Shown: positions 62,843 through 64,000 of the stretch, piece by piece
Layout of the letters: every line of letters starts with the position of its first letter
Position numbering within the stretch: the first letter of the stretch is position 1
Source: Anaspis maculata
Lineage: Eukaryota > Arthropoda > Insecta > Coleoptera > Scraptiidae
Length of the DNA stretch: 64,000 nt
Reading direction: 5' to 3'
NCBI GenBank assembly: GCA_949128115.1
Contig: OX421961.1
Span: forward strand, 129,955,050 to 130,019,049
Position numbers and translations under genes: made by a program
The notes under the pieces: model-generated
Told to the model about the DNA's origin: nothing
The model's input: only the letters and a program-made list of their open reading frames with translations
Databases searched by the model: none

Positions 62843-63927
62843 AAAGGACCCCGCACGATTCTTATGGAAAATGGCTCCCGGTTAAATTCTCTGAATTTTT
62901 GATATATTGTAGCTCATGAGATACTAATCAAATACCGTGAACCCCAAACTCAAATAATGGACAGTTTTTTACCCACAGGGGGTTGAAGTTGGGGGTTTTG
63001 ACGGCTTCAAAATGATATTATAACGTTAATAAAAGCTTTTTATTCGGTTTCTCTTCCAAGTTGTGTTTCATGCTGAATGTATTTATTTGACAGAAAAATA
63101 TCAACCCCCTCCTCCACCCCAACCCCTATCTACCATCATAAAATTCGAAATTACTCTCAAAAGCGATGCAGATGGCTTCTGTGATTCAAATTATGAATTT
63201 TGACATGAAAATTATTTTCCACCCCTAATGTTAGGGTGGCAATTTTTCAATTTTCCTCGGTTAATTTGGCTGAATTTTTGGTATTGTGTGCTTCTAATTT
63301 TGCTGAACAAAAAGTTCCAATACCAAAACTTATTCCTCCTATGAACAGTTTTTGTTCTACAGGGGACTGAAGTTCAATATTTATGCTCTCAAATCTTCAA
63401 CTTCAGTCCACTGTAGAACAAAAACTGTCCATAGGAATAAGTTTGGCGTGGGAACTTTTTGTTCAACAGAATAAGAAGTACACAATACCAAACATCCAGC
63501 CAAATTAACCAAGGAAAATTGGAAACTCGGCACCCCAACATTAGGGGTGGAAAATAATTTTTATGTCAAAATTCATAATTTGAATCACAGAAGCCATTTG
63601 CATGGCTTTTGAAATTATTCTCGAATTTTATGATGGTAGATAGGGGTTGGGGGTGGAGGAGGGGGTTGATATTTCTCTGTCAAATAAATACGTTTAGCAT
63701 GAAACACAACTTGGAAGAGAAACCGAATAAAAAGCTCTTATTTACGTCAGAATATGATTTTTGAGCCGTCAAAACCTCCAACTTCAACCCCCTGTGGGTA
63801 AAAAACTGTCCAATATTCAAGTTTGGGGTTCACGGTATTTGATAAGTATCTCATGAGCTACAACATATCAAAAATTCAGAGAATTTAACCGGGAGCCATT
63901 TTCCATAAGAATCGTGCGGGGTCCTTT
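62843..63927. mobile_element. 1.09-kb palindromic element with AAAGGACCCCGCACG ends
   Basis: The same 15-bp ends as the element at 59947-62197, and a similar next block (GAATTTTTGATAT...TGTAGC), but otherwise a different interior. The arms mirror each other around about 63385, with blocks such as CCCCAACCCCTATCTACC and AGTTCCAATACC in each. The arms differ at more sites than those of its neighbour, so it is probably older. Non-coding. Confidence 0.88.
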
Positions 63928-64000
63928 GAAAAAAATTTAAATTTTGAAAAAAATCAATTCTTGAAAAAAATCAAATTTTGGAGAAATTCAAATTTTGAAA
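63928..64000. repeat. 18-bp AT-rich tandem array, right part
   Basis: Continuation of the array at 62522-62842; it runs off the right edge of the window. Confidence 0.88.

Overview
The window looks like nuclear DNA of an arthropod, most likely an insect and possibly a hemipteran such as a whitefly. This is inferred from the intron-containing C2H2 zinc-finger genes, the very high load of insect-type transposons (hAT, Ty3/Gypsy, Jockey/CR1-group LINEs, Penelope-like, foldback elements) and the AT-rich, microsatellite-rich spacers. The species cannot be fixed from sequence alone. No rRNA, no intact tRNA, no CRISPR array and no bacterial operon is seen.

Layout. 1-6530: a 156-bp satellite array that inverts near 3203, interrupted by a Penelope-like fragment (47-2229) that itself carries a hAT element (740-2200). 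7130-9089: zinc-finger gene 1. 9814-15224: short inverted-repeat elements and three abutting ~1-kb palindromic elements (10015-13033). 15407-20150: a near full-length LINE on the minus strand whose ORF1 and ORF2 share one reading frame, separated by a single UAG in a readthrough-type context. 21700-24985: zinc-finger gene 2, a paralogue of gene 1, with a decayed run of extra fingers after its stop. 25801-27100: a 1.3-kb hAT-like element holding another element. 27600-37287: a young Ty3/Gypsy element on the minus strand with 2.4-kb LTRs and a -1 frameshift signal. 37850-40585: a decayed second Gypsy copy. 40586-41565: a LINE fragment. 42644-46683: a 4-kb terminal-inverted-repeat element containing another LINE fragment. 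46900-48560: a ~260-bp satellite. 49262-52030: small elements and fragments. 52146-55638: a 3.5-kb element whose terminal inverted repeats are themselves tandem arrays and whose interior is a minisatellite. 56208-59356: palindromic elements and a broken THAP-domain gene. 59947-63927: two large palindromic elements sharing the same termini, one carrying SWIM zinc-finger coding sequence on both arms.

The only convincing host genes are the two zinc-finger paralogues, about 14 kb apart in the same orientation; they share a 5' untranslated exon and intron and differ mainly in their finger arrays. Almost everything else is mobile or tandemly repeated DNA. The strongest candidates for something new are (a) the LINE UAG-CAA-UCA junction, (b) the array-ended 3.5-kb element with an 8-bp target duplication and a neighbouring empty-site paralogue, and (c) the family of kilobase-scale palindromic elements, three of them joined end to end.
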